Source of the DNA: an uncultured Eubacteriales bacterium
Lineage (GTDB): Bacteria > Bacillota_I > Bacilli_A > RF39 > UBA660
Length of the DNA stretch: 13,536 nt
Direction of reading: 5' to 3'
Assembly (NCBI GenBank): GCA_900321645.1
Contig: ONWZ01000094.1
Location: forward strand, 1-13,536
Below the pieces are notes generated by a model. It worked only from the letters and a program-made list of their open reading frames with translations. It was not told the DNA's origin and made no database searches. Shown here piece by piece: positions 6,904 through 13,536 of the stretch. Numbering within the stretch: the first letter of the stretch is position 1; every line of letters starts with the position of its first letter. Made by a program: the position numbers and the translations under genes.

Positions 6904-8937
6904 TTATTGACTTTCTAAAGAATTATAGTATTTATTTATTAAATCATAGACAATTATATCATTAGAAAGCGAAATTAATCTATTCGCATATTCCTGATCA
7001 TTAACTAAAGATTCAACACTTACCGAAGCATTTTCTTTAAATTGTAAATATTCGCCAGTACTTGCGTCATAATAACCTTTATCAGTAATAAAATCACCAC
7101 TAGGAAAGACCACCACATTATCAGTAATTGAAAAGATATCATGGCCTAAAGCAAACTGATTTTTAATTCCTAACATATTACCTAAAGTAGGCATAACATC
7201 AATCATACCCATTACCTTATGACATTCAAAATTATATTTTGAGCTTTTCATACCTTTAGTCCATATAATAAATGGTACTTTTCTATTTATCTCATAAGTA
7301 TAATTATCGATTACTTCCATTTTGTTATCTTTATCGATTAAAACTTGATCGATATTATCATTTAGATATAATCTTTCAAATTCTGCTTTTTTTAATTTAC
7401 TATCATGATCGCCATAAAGCACAATTATCGTATTATCTAAAAGTCCTCTTTCATCTAAATCATTAATTAGCTGACCAATAGCGGCATCCGCATAATTGAC
7501 ACACTTCAGATAATTACCCATTTTAGTTCCTTCAAGGTATTCGATTTCTTCTTCTCCATTTTGAAGATTTACTGAATAATCATTTGCATATTCAGTATCA
7601 ACTAAAGATGTAAATGGTGTATGATTTGTAAGCATAACTAATGTTCCATAATAGTGTCCATTATTTTTAGCAATATCATCGATTATTTCCGCTGATTGTC
7701 TAAAGAAAGATTTATCACTTAACCCTAATCCTAAAACTTCATCAATATCATAAGCATCCTCATGCGCATAAAAATGATCATATCCCAAAGACTTATAAGC
7801 ATTTGCTCTATTCCACGCACTCGCAACATTTCCATGCATACTAAAAGTATAATAGTTTTTTTCTTTAAGTAAGCTATTTGTCGTCACATATTTACGATTA
7901 AAATAATTGACAAATACGGTTCCACTAGATGCTGGTAATAATGATGTCAATGATGTAAATTCACTATCGCTACTATTACCGATGCTTTCTTGAGTATAAA
8001 AGTTAGAAAAATACATTCCCTCTCTAGCCATTTTATTAACATTTGGAGTAAGTTCTTTATCATTGAATTTTAAATTCATTGTAAATCCTTGAATACTTTC
8101 TCCATGAATTACTAAAACGTTCTTTCCTTTAAAAGTGTTTGTATATTTATTACTTTTATCGGGGTTTTGTTCACGTTCGTCTAGAAACGTAATAAAATTC
8201 AAATAAGCATCATCTGAGGCAAACATACTACTAAATCTTGTTCTAAGAGTGGCTATTACATCATTAATTTGATATGTATAAATACCGAATTCCATTACTG
8301 TATATCTTCTATCCCATTGTTTATTTAATCTACTGATATCTTTACTAGTTAATGTAGATATAAAAATTAATCCAAAGAATAGACATAATATTGCTGTAAC
8401 TAGAATTCTTTGCTTGCCGACTTCTATTTTGGCTACTTTTTCATAATACTTTCCTTTTTTCAATTTTTTATTTACTAGTACTAAAACAATAATAGGTAAA
8501 ATATATACCAAATATTTTAATTCAAGTAATGTTGTAACAGCGCTGACATATCCCCCTAATTGAGTAGATGTTTTTAACAATGACAAAGAAATAAATGATA
8601 TATAATTAAAATAATAAACACTGTTTGCAAAGCAAATAACTGAAAGGAATATTATCCAAAACAAATAATATTTAAACTGGCGATTAGGTTTAATTAAATA
8701 CGCAAAAGCAGCGATAACTAATAAAACAATTAGATCGCCCAATATTGGTTTAACATTTAAATAATTTTTAACCGTTAAAAATCTAAGGATAACCCCGTTC
8801 ATTAACCCCATAATTAAAAAGGTTATCGTTAAAATATTGGTCCTTAAATAAAGACTGACATCTTTTTTTATTTTTTTATAATTTATCTTCTTTAAAAAAA
8901 TGCCCAATTTCTTTTTAGACTTTTTGTTCTTTTTCAT
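6904..8937 (-). CDS. LtaS-type lipoteichoic acid synthase / sulfatase-family phosphotransferase (first of pair)
   Basis: This 677-residue paralogue of the next gene has a very Lys-rich cytoplasmic start, about five membrane helices (within about 35-200) and an extracellular sulfatase-fold domain (about 270-605). Numbered from this start, the active-site marks are Glu280 (HGES), GNSSDSEF (320-327) with Ser322 at the usual Thr nucleophile position, HGN (368-370), NHTP (438-441) and Asp510-His511 (YGDHD). No Thr adjoins the presumed nucleophile Ser here, unlike in the partner. GAGGTG (8951-8946) lies 8 nt before the ATG at 8937; the in-frame ATG at 8943 and GTG at 8946 are too close to it. The second LtaS-like gene starts 5 nt after the stop, so the two form one operon. 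In Listeria, paired LtaS enzymes divide labour (LtaP primase and LtaS polymerase); a similar split here is possible but unproven. Confidence 0.88.
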   Translation of the reverse strand: MKKNKKSKKKLGIFLKKINYKKIKKDVSLYLRTNILTITFLIMGLMNGVILRFLTVKNYLNVKPILGDLIVLLVIAAFAYLIKPNRQFKYYLFWIIFLSVICFANSVYYFNYISFISLSLLKTSTQLGGYVSAVTTLLELKYLVYILPIIVLVLVNKKLKKGKYYEKVAKIEVGKQRILVTAILCLFFGLIFISTLTSKDISRLNKQWDRRYTVMEFGIYTYQINDVIATLRTRFSSMFASDDAYLNFITFLDEREQNPDKSNKYTNTFKGKNVLVIHGESIQGFTMNLKFNDKELTPNVNKMAREGMYFSNFYTQESIGNSSDSEFTSLTSLLPASSGTVFVNYFNRKYVTTNSLLKEKNYYTFSMHGNVASAWNRANAYKSLGYDHFYAHEDAYDIDEVLGLGLSDKSFFRQSAEIIDDIAKNNGHYYGTLVMLTNHTPFTSLVDTEYANDYSVNLQNGEEEIEYLEGTKMGNYLKCVNYADAAIGQLINDLDERGLLDNTIIVLYGDHDSKLKKAEFERLYLNDNIDQVLIDKDNKMEVIDNYTYEINRKVPFIIWTKGMKSSKYNFECHKVMGMIDVMPTLGNMLGIKNQFALGHDIFSITDNVVVFPSGDFITDKGYYDASTGEYLQFKENASVSVESLVNDQEYANRLISLSNDIIVYDLINKYYNSLESQ

Positions 8938-8963
8938 CAGCATCACACCTCAAATACATTATA

Positions 8964-8992
8964 ATTATACCATTGATTGTGCTATTTATCAA
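8964..8992 (-). promoter_or_regulatory. Promoter of the LtaS-like operon
   Basis: TTGATA (8992-8987), a 17-bp spacer and TATAAT (8969-8964). The start is expected near 8957, just before GAGGTG. It lies back to back with the promoter of the GtrA-like gene. Confidence 0.75.
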
Positions 8993-9012
8993 CTTATATT
9001 TGGCAAATGATA

Positions 9013-9042
9013 TTTACTTTTGTATTAACTATTTGATATAAT
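9013..9042 (+). promoter_or_regulatory. Promoter of the GtrA/GtrB-like operon
   Basis: TATAAT (9037-9042) is clear; TTTACT (9013-9018) at an 18-bp spacing is the best -35. AAGGAG precedes the ATG by 5 nt. The spacing makes the -35 assignment moderate. Confidence 0.6.
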
Positions 9043-9063
9043 AAAATTATATAAGGAGCGATT

Positions 9064-9510
9064 ATGATTAAAAAACTATATCTAAAAATCAAAGATTTAT
9101 ATTTTAAATACCATGAAATAATAAATTATTTAATATTTGGTGTTTTAACAACAATCGTCGGATTAGGAACATATTATCTCTTTTCAATGACTATTCTTAA
9201 TCCCGATAATCCAATAGAACTTCAAATAACGAATGTCTTGTCTTGGATATTTGCTGTTACTTTTGCATATTTTACTAATCGAAAATATGTCTTTAATAGC
9301 AAAGACAAAAACATTGGTAAAGAAATGGTAAAGTTTTATTTAGCAAGAATAGCATCATTACTTATCGATATGTTATTAATGTACATTTTTGTATCTAGAT
9401 TAAAGTATAATGATAAAATCGTTAAAATTATTGTTCAAGTAATTGTCATAGTTGTAAATTATATTTTTAGTAAATTAATAGTTTTTAAAAAACAGAGGGT
9501 GAAGGAATGA
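9064..9510 (+). CDS. GtrA-family membrane protein (putative lipid-linked sugar flippase)
   Basis: The 148-residue, very hydrophobic protein has the GtrA layout of four helices (about 19-41, 56-73, 92-110, 119-141). Family motifs are NYLIFGVLTTIVGLGTYY (21-38), WIFAVTFAYFTNRKYVF (61-77) and the final NYIFSKLIVFKK (132-143). GtrA proteins are thought to move undecaprenyl-phosphate sugars across the membrane for polymer glycosylation. AAGGAG lies before the ATG. The stop codon overlaps the next start as ATGA, so the glycosyltransferase is translationally coupled. This gene pair, diverging from the LtaS-like pair, suggests sugar decoration of the lipoteichoic acid. Confidence 0.9.
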   Translation: MIKKLYLKIKDLYFKYHEIINYLIFGVLTTIVGLGTYYLFSMTILNPDNPIELQITNVLSWIFAVTFAYFTNRKYVFNSKDKNIGKEMVKFYLARIASLLIDMLLMYIFVSRLKYNDKIVKIIVQVIVIVVNYIFSKLIVFKKQRVKE

Positions 9511-10430
9511 AAAAAGTAACAGTTGTCGTACCAATGTACTACGAGGAAGAGATGGTAAATGCCTGTTATCAAGAGTTAAAAAAGGTTTTAAACGGCATAA
9601 AGAATTATGATTATGAAATGATTTTCATAAACGATGGTTCTTTAGATAAAACATTGCCATTACTTACCAAAATAGCCAATAAGGATAAGAAGGTTAAAAT
9701 TATTTCTTTTTCAAGAAATTTTGGCCACCAAGCTGCCGTCAGTGCCGGATTAAAATATGTCACTGGTGATGCCATTGTCATCATCGATGCCGATTTACAA
9801 GATCCACCAAAAGTTATTCCTGATATGTTAAAATTATGGGAAAAAGGTTATGAAGTGATTTATGGTAAAAGAAAGCTTCGTAAAGGAGAATCATTCTTTA
9901 AATTATTTACTGCAAAAATGTACTACAAAATACTAAATCGCCTATCATCAGTAAATATTCCTAAAGATACTGGCGATTTTAGACTTGTCGATAGAAAAGT
10001 AGTTGATGTTATCAATTCACTACCAGAACATAATCTTTTCTTAAGAGGCTTATTTAGCTTTGTTGGTTTCAAACAAATTGAATTCTTATACGAGCGTGAT
10101 AAACGTCAAGCCGGCGAAACCAAATACACCTTGAAGAAAATGCTTAGATTGTCATCTGATGGTATCATTGGTTTTTCAGACAAACCATTAAGTTTTCTGT
10201 TTACCATCAGTGCTATTTTCTTTATAATAGCGTTTGTCGCTTTAGTTTTATTGTTTATTTATCCAAAACATTATTTGACATTTTTGATGATTTGCCTACT
10301 TAATTTTAATACTAGTATCATAATCTTTTGTCTATGGCTACTATCGCTATATATAAGAAGAATTAATGACGAAGTTAGAAATAGGCCATTATATATTATC
10401 GACAAAACAGTCAACATAAAAGAGAGTTAA
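9507..10430 (+). CDS. GT2 glycosyltransferase, GtrB/CsbB-like (polyprenyl-phosphate sugar synthase)
   Basis: The 307-residue protein is a GT-A fold transferase (about 1-215) followed by two membrane helices (about 228-252 and 256-281). Motifs are VVVPMYYEEEMV (6-17), INDGSLDKT (41-49), SRNFGHQAAVSAGL (69-82), the metal-binding DADLQDP (94-100), DTGDFRL (154-160) and the RDKRQAGETKY segment (197-207). This matches GtrB, CsbB and YkcC, which load a sugar onto undecaprenyl phosphate on the inner face of the membrane. CsbB of Bacillus acts with YfhO to put GlcNAc on lipoteichoic acid. The sugar here cannot be read. The start overlaps the GtrA stop by 4 bp, with AGGG 7 nt upstream. The third partner that attaches the sugar outside is not visible in this window. 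Confidence 0.93.
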   Translation: MKKVTVVVPMYYEEEMVNACYQELKKVLNGIKNYDYEMIFINDGSLDKTLPLLTKIANKDKKVKIISFSRNFGHQAAVSAGLKYVTGDAIVIIDADLQDPPKVIPDMLKLWEKGYEVIYGKRKLRKGESFFKLFTAKMYYKILNRLSSVNIPKDTGDFRLVDRKVVDVINSLPEHNLFLRGLFSFVGFKQIEFLYERDKRQAGETKYTLKKMLRLSSDGIIGFSDKPLSFLFTISAIFFIIAFVALVLLFIYPKHYLTFLMICLLNFNTSIIIFCLWLLSLYIRRINDEVRNRPLYIIDKTVNIKES

Positions 10431-10442
10431 TAACTCTCTTTT
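10418..10442. terminator. Two-way terminator between glycosyltransferase and amidase genes
   Basis: AAAAGAGAGTTA (10418-10429) and TAACTCTCTTTT (10431-10442) are perfect inverted copies around one base. A-rich and T-rich ends serve both strands. The stop codons of both converging genes lie within or touch it. Confidence 0.85.
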
Positions 10443-12081
10443 ATAAACATTTACTATTATCAGTTTTATATGTACCACCAATCGAAGTAACATATTCCTT
10501 TATTTTTAATTCTGATATTTTTACCCAATTACCACTTGCATAATACCAGTTAAAATCATTTGGATTAGTCATATATATTGGTTCATAAATGACAACTTTC
10601 ACATTATATAATTCTCTTGGTATTCTTAAAATTGAATAATAGTTCTTATTGCCATATACTTCACCATTACTCTTATTAAATATTTCATCAGTATAATAAT
10701 CCTTAGAATACATTCTTTTTCGGTCATTGCCAATGCCATAGAACTTCCGATACTTATCAAATAGTATTAATTCAGCATCTAATTCAGTCTTCGTCGCTTC
10801 ATTTTGAACAATTATTTCAAAACCGCCATCCTCTTCATACATTGAGCCATTATGATGATTACTATAAGCTACTCTACTTACTGCTCCATAATAACCAATG
10901 GTAAGTCCACGGCGATCTAACGGATCTAGTCCACTATTACCTAACATTTCGCCCAAAGAATCATCATATCTTGTCATATAAACTTTGTAGCCCATTGATT
11001 CATAGCGACACTTTTCATATTTAGATATCTTCAAGTTCAAATCTTTTTCAATCATGATACCATTAGCTGTTCCCGTTTCACTACCACCATGTCCAGGATC
11101 AATTACAAAATCATATTGATATTTGAAATCTTCAATTGTAATTGTTACCAAATCATCGTCATAACTAAACGTAACTAACTTATTACCCACTTTAGCTCTA
11201 ACAAGGCGATTATAGATGTCCATTTTACTAATTAATCGTTCTTCATTTTTACCACTAATATAAGCCTCATAAGCCCCATTTTGAACAGTTGTTAAATTTA
11301 AATTACCATTATAATAATTAGCTCTACTTAAAGCCATATTGTAGGTATATACTAATTTATTATCCTTATTTTTTAATTTAATAATATAACTATCAGCATA
11401 TTGTCTAACATATCCTTCAACATATACCCCATCTTTAGTAAAATTATTTTTAATTATCGTATTTGAATATAAGGTGGCATTATAAGTGCTATAGCCAACT
11501 CGACTGCCCTTATCCGGATTGACACTAATAACCGGTTTCTTTACGATAACTTTTCTAGTAACTTCAGTTTTATTACCACTATCATCACTAACCGTATAAG
11601 TTAAGGTGTATTCACCTTCTTTACTAGTATTGACACTACCAGACACTTTTACTTTATCCATTAAATCAGTATCATAATTATCGCTAACCGTATATCCTGG
11701 TTCACTATACTTACCACCAAGTAAAATATATAATTCTTCTCCCCCTAGTAGTTTAATTTCTGGTGCTATTTTATCGATAACATTGACATTTCTAAATACA
11801 TATTCATTATATACTTGATATTTAACTTTATACTCCCCTATTTTGGTTGTATCAACCATCTTGCTATCGATATCAACTTTATCACTAATATCGCTACCAT
11901 TAGCGTATACTTTAATACCATATTCTTGATATTCATCACCAACATTAATATATAACGTACTAGGCCCCACTAGTTCAAAAACCAAATTATCACTTTCTTG
12001 GTATTCTAAAGAGTAAGTAATACCTAAAAAGCTTACTACTAGAATTATTAATACAGTTGAAACATAATATATTTTTTTCAT
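10441..12081 (-). CDS. Surface N-acetylmuramoyl-L-alanine amidase with Ig-like repeats (Amidase_3)
   Basis: The enzyme type cleaves the bond between N-acetylmuramic acid and the stem peptide of peptidoglycan. The 546-residue protein has an N-terminal signal or anchor helix (about 5-24) and two Ig-like repeats of DUF5011 type (about 35-102 and 108-181, the second closing with YTLTYTVSDDSGNKTEVT). A region of about 140 residues without a recognised fold follows, then the catalytic domain (about 322-535). Zinc ligands are His331 (DPGHGG), Glu345 (MIEKDLNL) and His409 (SNHHN, where most relatives read SxHxN). Glu500 (YEPIYMTN) fits the catalytic Glu. All key residues are therefore present. GGAG lies 10 nt before the ATG. 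It has its own promoter and is isolated by terminators on both sides. Loss of the usual sortase or wall-binding motifs suggests retention by the membrane helix. Confidence 0.92.
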   Translation of the reverse strand: MKKIYYVSTVLIILVVSFLGITYSLEYQESDNLVFELVGPSTLYINVGDEYQEYGIKVYANGSDISDKVDIDSKMVDTTKIGEYKVKYQVYNEYVFRNVNVIDKIAPEIKLLGGEELYILLGGKYSEPGYTVSDNYDTDLMDKVKVSGSVNTSKEGEYTLTYTVSDDSGNKTEVTRKVIVKKPVISVNPDKGSRVGYSTYNATLYSNTIIKNNFTKDGVYVEGYVRQYADSYIIKLKNKDNKLVYTYNMALSRANYYNGNLNLTTVQNGAYEAYISGKNEERLISKMDIYNRLVRAKVGNKLVTFSYDDDLVTITIEDFKYQYDFVIDPGHGGSETGTANGIMIEKDLNLKISKYEKCRYESMGYKVYMTRYDDSLGEMLGNSGLDPLDRRGLTIGYYGAVSRVAYSNHHNGSMYEEDGGFEIIVQNEATKTELDAELILFDKYRKFYGIGNDRKRMYSKDYYTDEIFNKSNGEVYGNKNYYSILRIPRELYNVKVVIYEPIYMTNPNDFNWYYASGNWVKISELKIKEYVTSIGGTYKTDNSKCL

Positions 12082-12107
12082 ATCACATACTCTCCTAGTC
12101 TACTTTA

Positions 12108-12137
12108 ATTTTACCACAAATAGCATAAGATAGTAAA
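12108..12137 (-). promoter_or_regulatory. Promoter of the amidase gene
   Basis: TTTACT (12137-12132), 18-bp spacer, TAAAAT (12113-12108). The -35 falls just after the pgsA terminator. Both hexamers are imperfect, so this is moderate evidence. Confidence 0.5.
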
Positions 12138-12166
12138 TAAAAAGATAGTCACTTAACTATCTTTTT
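12134..12166 (-). terminator. Terminator of the rodZ-like/pgsA operon
   Basis: AAAAAGATAGT (12139-12149) and ACTATCTTTTT (12156-12166) form a perfect 11-bp stem with a 6-base loop; T-rich sequence follows on the minus strand. It begins right after the pgsA stop codon. Confidence 0.9.
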
Positions 12167-12760
12167 CTATTTTTCTGTAATATATTCTTTGGCCATCATA
12201 TAATATTTAGCTCCAGATATAATTGATAATACTGCTGCCAAAATTAATAAATAATCTGATACTCTAACAGGTATTAATGAAAATGGTAAATCATAAAACA
12301 ACTTTAATGTTAAACCAGTCATTAATGAAGCAGTCTTGTATTTAGCAACTGGAATAGCCGCAACTGCTTTTCCTTTATTACCAATTAACATCTTTATTGA
12401 ATCGACAATAATATCTCTACCAATAATAATTACTGCAATTATCGGATGAATCATATTCTCAGCTGTCAAAACAACAATCAAAGTATTCGTTAAAAGCTTA
12501 TCGCTTATTGCATCGATCATTTTACCAAAATCAGTTACCATATTATACTTACGAGCAACTTTACCATCGATAAAATCTGTTATTGAAGCAATAATAAATA
12601 ACACTCCTGAAATGATATATCTTAAATCAACTGTCATACTACCATGCACAATATAGGTTGGGATATCAACGCCAACTTGATGCCATGGAAATAATAATAT
12701 TATTAGAATAATTACTGATAAAACTATTCTCGACATTGTTATTTTATTTGCTGCGTTCAT
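12167..12760 (-). CDS. pgsA: CDP-diacylglycerol--glycerol-3-phosphate 3-phosphatidyltransferase
   Basis: PgsA condenses CDP-diacylglycerol with glycerol 3-phosphate to phosphatidylglycerol phosphate, the committed step to phosphatidylglycerol. The 197-residue membrane protein is of usual length. It carries the CDP-alcohol phosphatidyltransferase signature: Asp62, Asp65-Gly66, Ala69-Arg70, Gly79, Asp83 and Asp87 (DFIDGKVAR, then GKMIDAISD). The N-terminal NKITMSRIVL is also typical of PgsA. AGGAGG (12771-12766) lies 5 nt before the ATG and encodes the last two Arg of the upstream protein, from which it is separated by 2 nt. The rodZ-like/pgsA pairing matches Bacillus ymfM-pgsA and supports the specific name over other family members. 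Its product pathway feeds the LtaS-like enzymes nearby. Confidence 0.95.
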   Translation of the reverse strand: MNAANKITMSRIVLSVIILIILLFPWHQVGVDIPTYIVHGSMTVDLRYIISGVLFIIASITDFIDGKVARKYNMVTDFGKMIDAISDKLLTNTLIVVLTAENMIHPIIAVIIIGRDIIVDSIKMLIGNKGKAVAAIPVAKYKTASLMTGLTLKLFYDLPFSLIPVRVSDYLLILAAVLSIISGAKYYMMAKEYITEK

Positions 12761-12762
12761 AT

Positions 12763-13227
12763 TTACCTCCTAATGATATATGTTGAATTAGTTTCAAAAT
12801 TATTTTTATGTATTTCACTAATAACTAAGTAACTAACAATTATTAATACTACAACCATTACAATTGATAATATTAGTATTCTTGTATTATGTTTCTTTTG
12901 ACTCATATTAGTATATGGTGAAGTAACTTCTTTTTTATTTTTCTTTTCCTCTTTTGCTTTTTCAATATCATTAACGGGAATCTTTGATGTAAAATCAAAT
13001 AAAAACTCATTAAATTCATCCATCATTTTTTCACCATCTAGTCCTAAATATTTAGCATAATCACGAATGAAATATTTTAGTGACATAACATCCTTAAAAT
13101 CATCTTTATTCCCATTCTCTAAACTTTCTATTTGACTAGGACGCATCTTTAAATCTTCAGCTGCTTCTTCAATTGACACGCCATTTTCTTCCCTTTTTTC
13201 CTTTAATTTTAATCCTATATCTTTCAT
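12763..13227 (-). CDS. rodZ: Minimal RodZ-like protein: N-terminal HTH, one membrane helix
   Basis: RodZ proteins bind MreB through an N-terminal HTH domain and tie the cytoskeleton to the wall-elongation machinery. This 154-residue protein has an XRE/HTH_25-type domain (about 3-65: IGLKLKEKREENGVSIEEAA, then SLKYFIRDYAKYLGLD), a Lys- and Glu-rich linker (about 85-114), and one membrane helix (about 116-136). Only about 18 residues remain outside, so the extracellular beta domain of longer RodZ proteins (B. subtilis about 300 residues) is missing. The frame is intact to a stop 2 nt before pgsA, so this is a short form, not a break. GGAAGAGG lies shortly before the ATG. Position before pgsA is the conserved rodZ(ymfM) position. 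It has no separate gap from rnpB. Confidence 0.85.
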   Translation of the reverse strand: MKDIGLKLKEKREENGVSIEEAAEDLKMRPSQIESLENGNKDDFKDVMSLKYFIRDYAKYLGLDGEKMMDEFNEFLFDFTSKIPVNDIEKAKEEKKNKKEVTSPYTNMSQKKHNTRILILSIVMVVVLIIVSYLVISEIHKNNFETNSTYIIRR

Positions 13228-13244
13228 GTTCCTCTTCCTTAAAT

Positions 13245-13536
13245 AAATATAATTATCTTATAAGCCACATTCTGTACCAAAAGGCGACAAACATTTATCT
13301 ATAGCTATGCTATCCATCCTCAGATTCTAGTTCTCCTAAGATAGTTCCCCTACCATAATTTGGGTTTCTCGCTTGTGGGGTTTACCCGTTTCACCCTATT
13401 TATTTCTAAATAGTATCGTCACTGTGGCACTTTATATCCATTTAATCATAGTTACCCTTAGATTAAATAGATGCCGTCAGGTTTCCCTGCCTTAGGTTAT
13501 TTTTTCCCTAAGCGCAAACACTACTACCATCACAGG
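13245..13536 (-). ncRNA. rnpB: RNase P RNA, B-type (Bacillus-like), 5' part beyond window
   Basis: RNase P RNA is the catalytic part of the ribozyme that trims 5' leaders of tRNA precursors. On the minus strand the segment matches the conserved core in order: GTAGTGTTTGCGC near the edge, the pair GCTTAGG / CCTAAGGC, CAGGGAAACCTGACGGCA with its GNRA loop, AAAGTGCCACAGTGACGA, GGGTAAACCCC, GCGAGAAACCCAAATT followed by TGGTAGGGGAA, TAGATAAATGTTTGTCGCC, and 3' ACAGAATGTGGCTTA. The GAGAAACCCAAATT...GGTAGGGGAA stretch and overall layout are those of B. subtilis. About the first 70 nt, including the 5' strand of P1 and GAGGAAAGTCC, lie outside. The 3' end is estimated at about 13245 from where P1 should close. 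No terminator follows before the rodZ-like gene. Confidence 0.95.
13252..13280 (-). promoter_or_regulatory. Candidate promoter of rodZ-like/pgsA inside the 3' end of rnpB
   Basis: TTGGTA (13280-13275), 17-bp spacer, GATAAT (13257-13252). Each hexamer deviates from consensus, but the spacing is ideal and the start near 13245 would leave a leader of about 18 nt with GGAAGAGG in it, like other genes here. The -35 lies in conserved RNase P RNA sequence, so that hexamer could be coincidental. Confidence 0.4.

Noticed and set aside
7272..7466. Plus-strand open frame of 64 codons
   Set aside because: Antisense to the sulfatase domain of the first LtaS-like gene, with no independent support.
8938..8946. 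GTG at 8946 or ATG at 8943 as start of the first LtaS-like gene
   Set aside because: Both lie on or within 2 nt of GAGGTG; the ATG at 8937 is at the usual 8-nt spacing.
9064..9510. Mycoplasma-type code with TGA as Trp
   Set aside because: The TGA that ends the GtrA-like gene overlaps the next start in a typical ATGA junction, and Trp is encoded by TGG throughout.
1..13536. Mobile element, CRISPR array or tRNA genes
   Set aside because: No transposase, integrase, regularly spaced repeats or tRNA-like cloverleaf was recognised on either strand by reading; no search tool was available.

Overview
The window is a low-GC (roughly 30% by eye), densely packed bacterial chromosome segment. The standard bacterial code fits: TGA ends the GtrA-like gene in a 4-bp ATGA overlap with the next start, and tryptophan is TGG, so this is not code-4 Mycoplasma. 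The B-type (Bacillus-like) RNase P RNA, the order rnpB / rodZ-like / pgsA, strong AGGAGG-type ribosome sites, LtaS-type polymerases and possible Spo0A boxes all point to the Bacilli side of the Firmicutes. My guess is an uncultured, small-genome gut lineage near Erysipelotrichales/RF39, but that placement is inference.

Layout, left to right. Bases 1-894 (-) are a membrane sensor histidine kinase, cut by the window edge before its ATPase core. Its upstream gap holds three TGTCGAA-like repeats at an exact 10-bp period. Next (-) is a one-helix membrane protein with an EIIB(Glc)-like domain whose phosphorylated Cys is replaced. Diverging from it (+) is a two-gene unit: a membrane-anchored protein with an internal duplication, then a membrane-anchored NAGPA-type phosphodiester glycosidase. 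recA (-) follows, with a TTG start, a consensus promoter and a 24-bp perfect palindrome just upstream of the -35. Upstream of recA are two tandem LtaS-type polymerases (-), and diverging from them (+) a GtrA-like flippase with a GtrB/CsbB-like glycosyltransferase. A two-way terminator separates these from a surface amidase (-) with Ig-like repeats, then pgsA (-), a minimal RodZ-like protein (-), and the 3' part of rnpB (-).

How the genes fit together. Most of the window is about the cell envelope. PgsA makes the phosphatidylglycerol precursor, LtaS enzymes polymerise glycerol phosphate from phosphatidylglycerol, GtrA/GtrB-type pairs supply lipid-linked sugars for polymer glycosylation, the amidase trims peptidoglycan, and RodZ-like proteins link membrane and cell shape. 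In Bacillus the neighbourhood is rodZ(ymfM)-pgsA-cinA-recA. Here the outer genes keep order and strand, cinA is absent, and the gap is filled by envelope genes. Transcription units are short and separated by compact hairpin terminators; most leaders appear only about 12-30 nt long. No mobile element, CRISPR array, tRNA or prophage gene was seen. There is no gene-free stretch over 300 bases.
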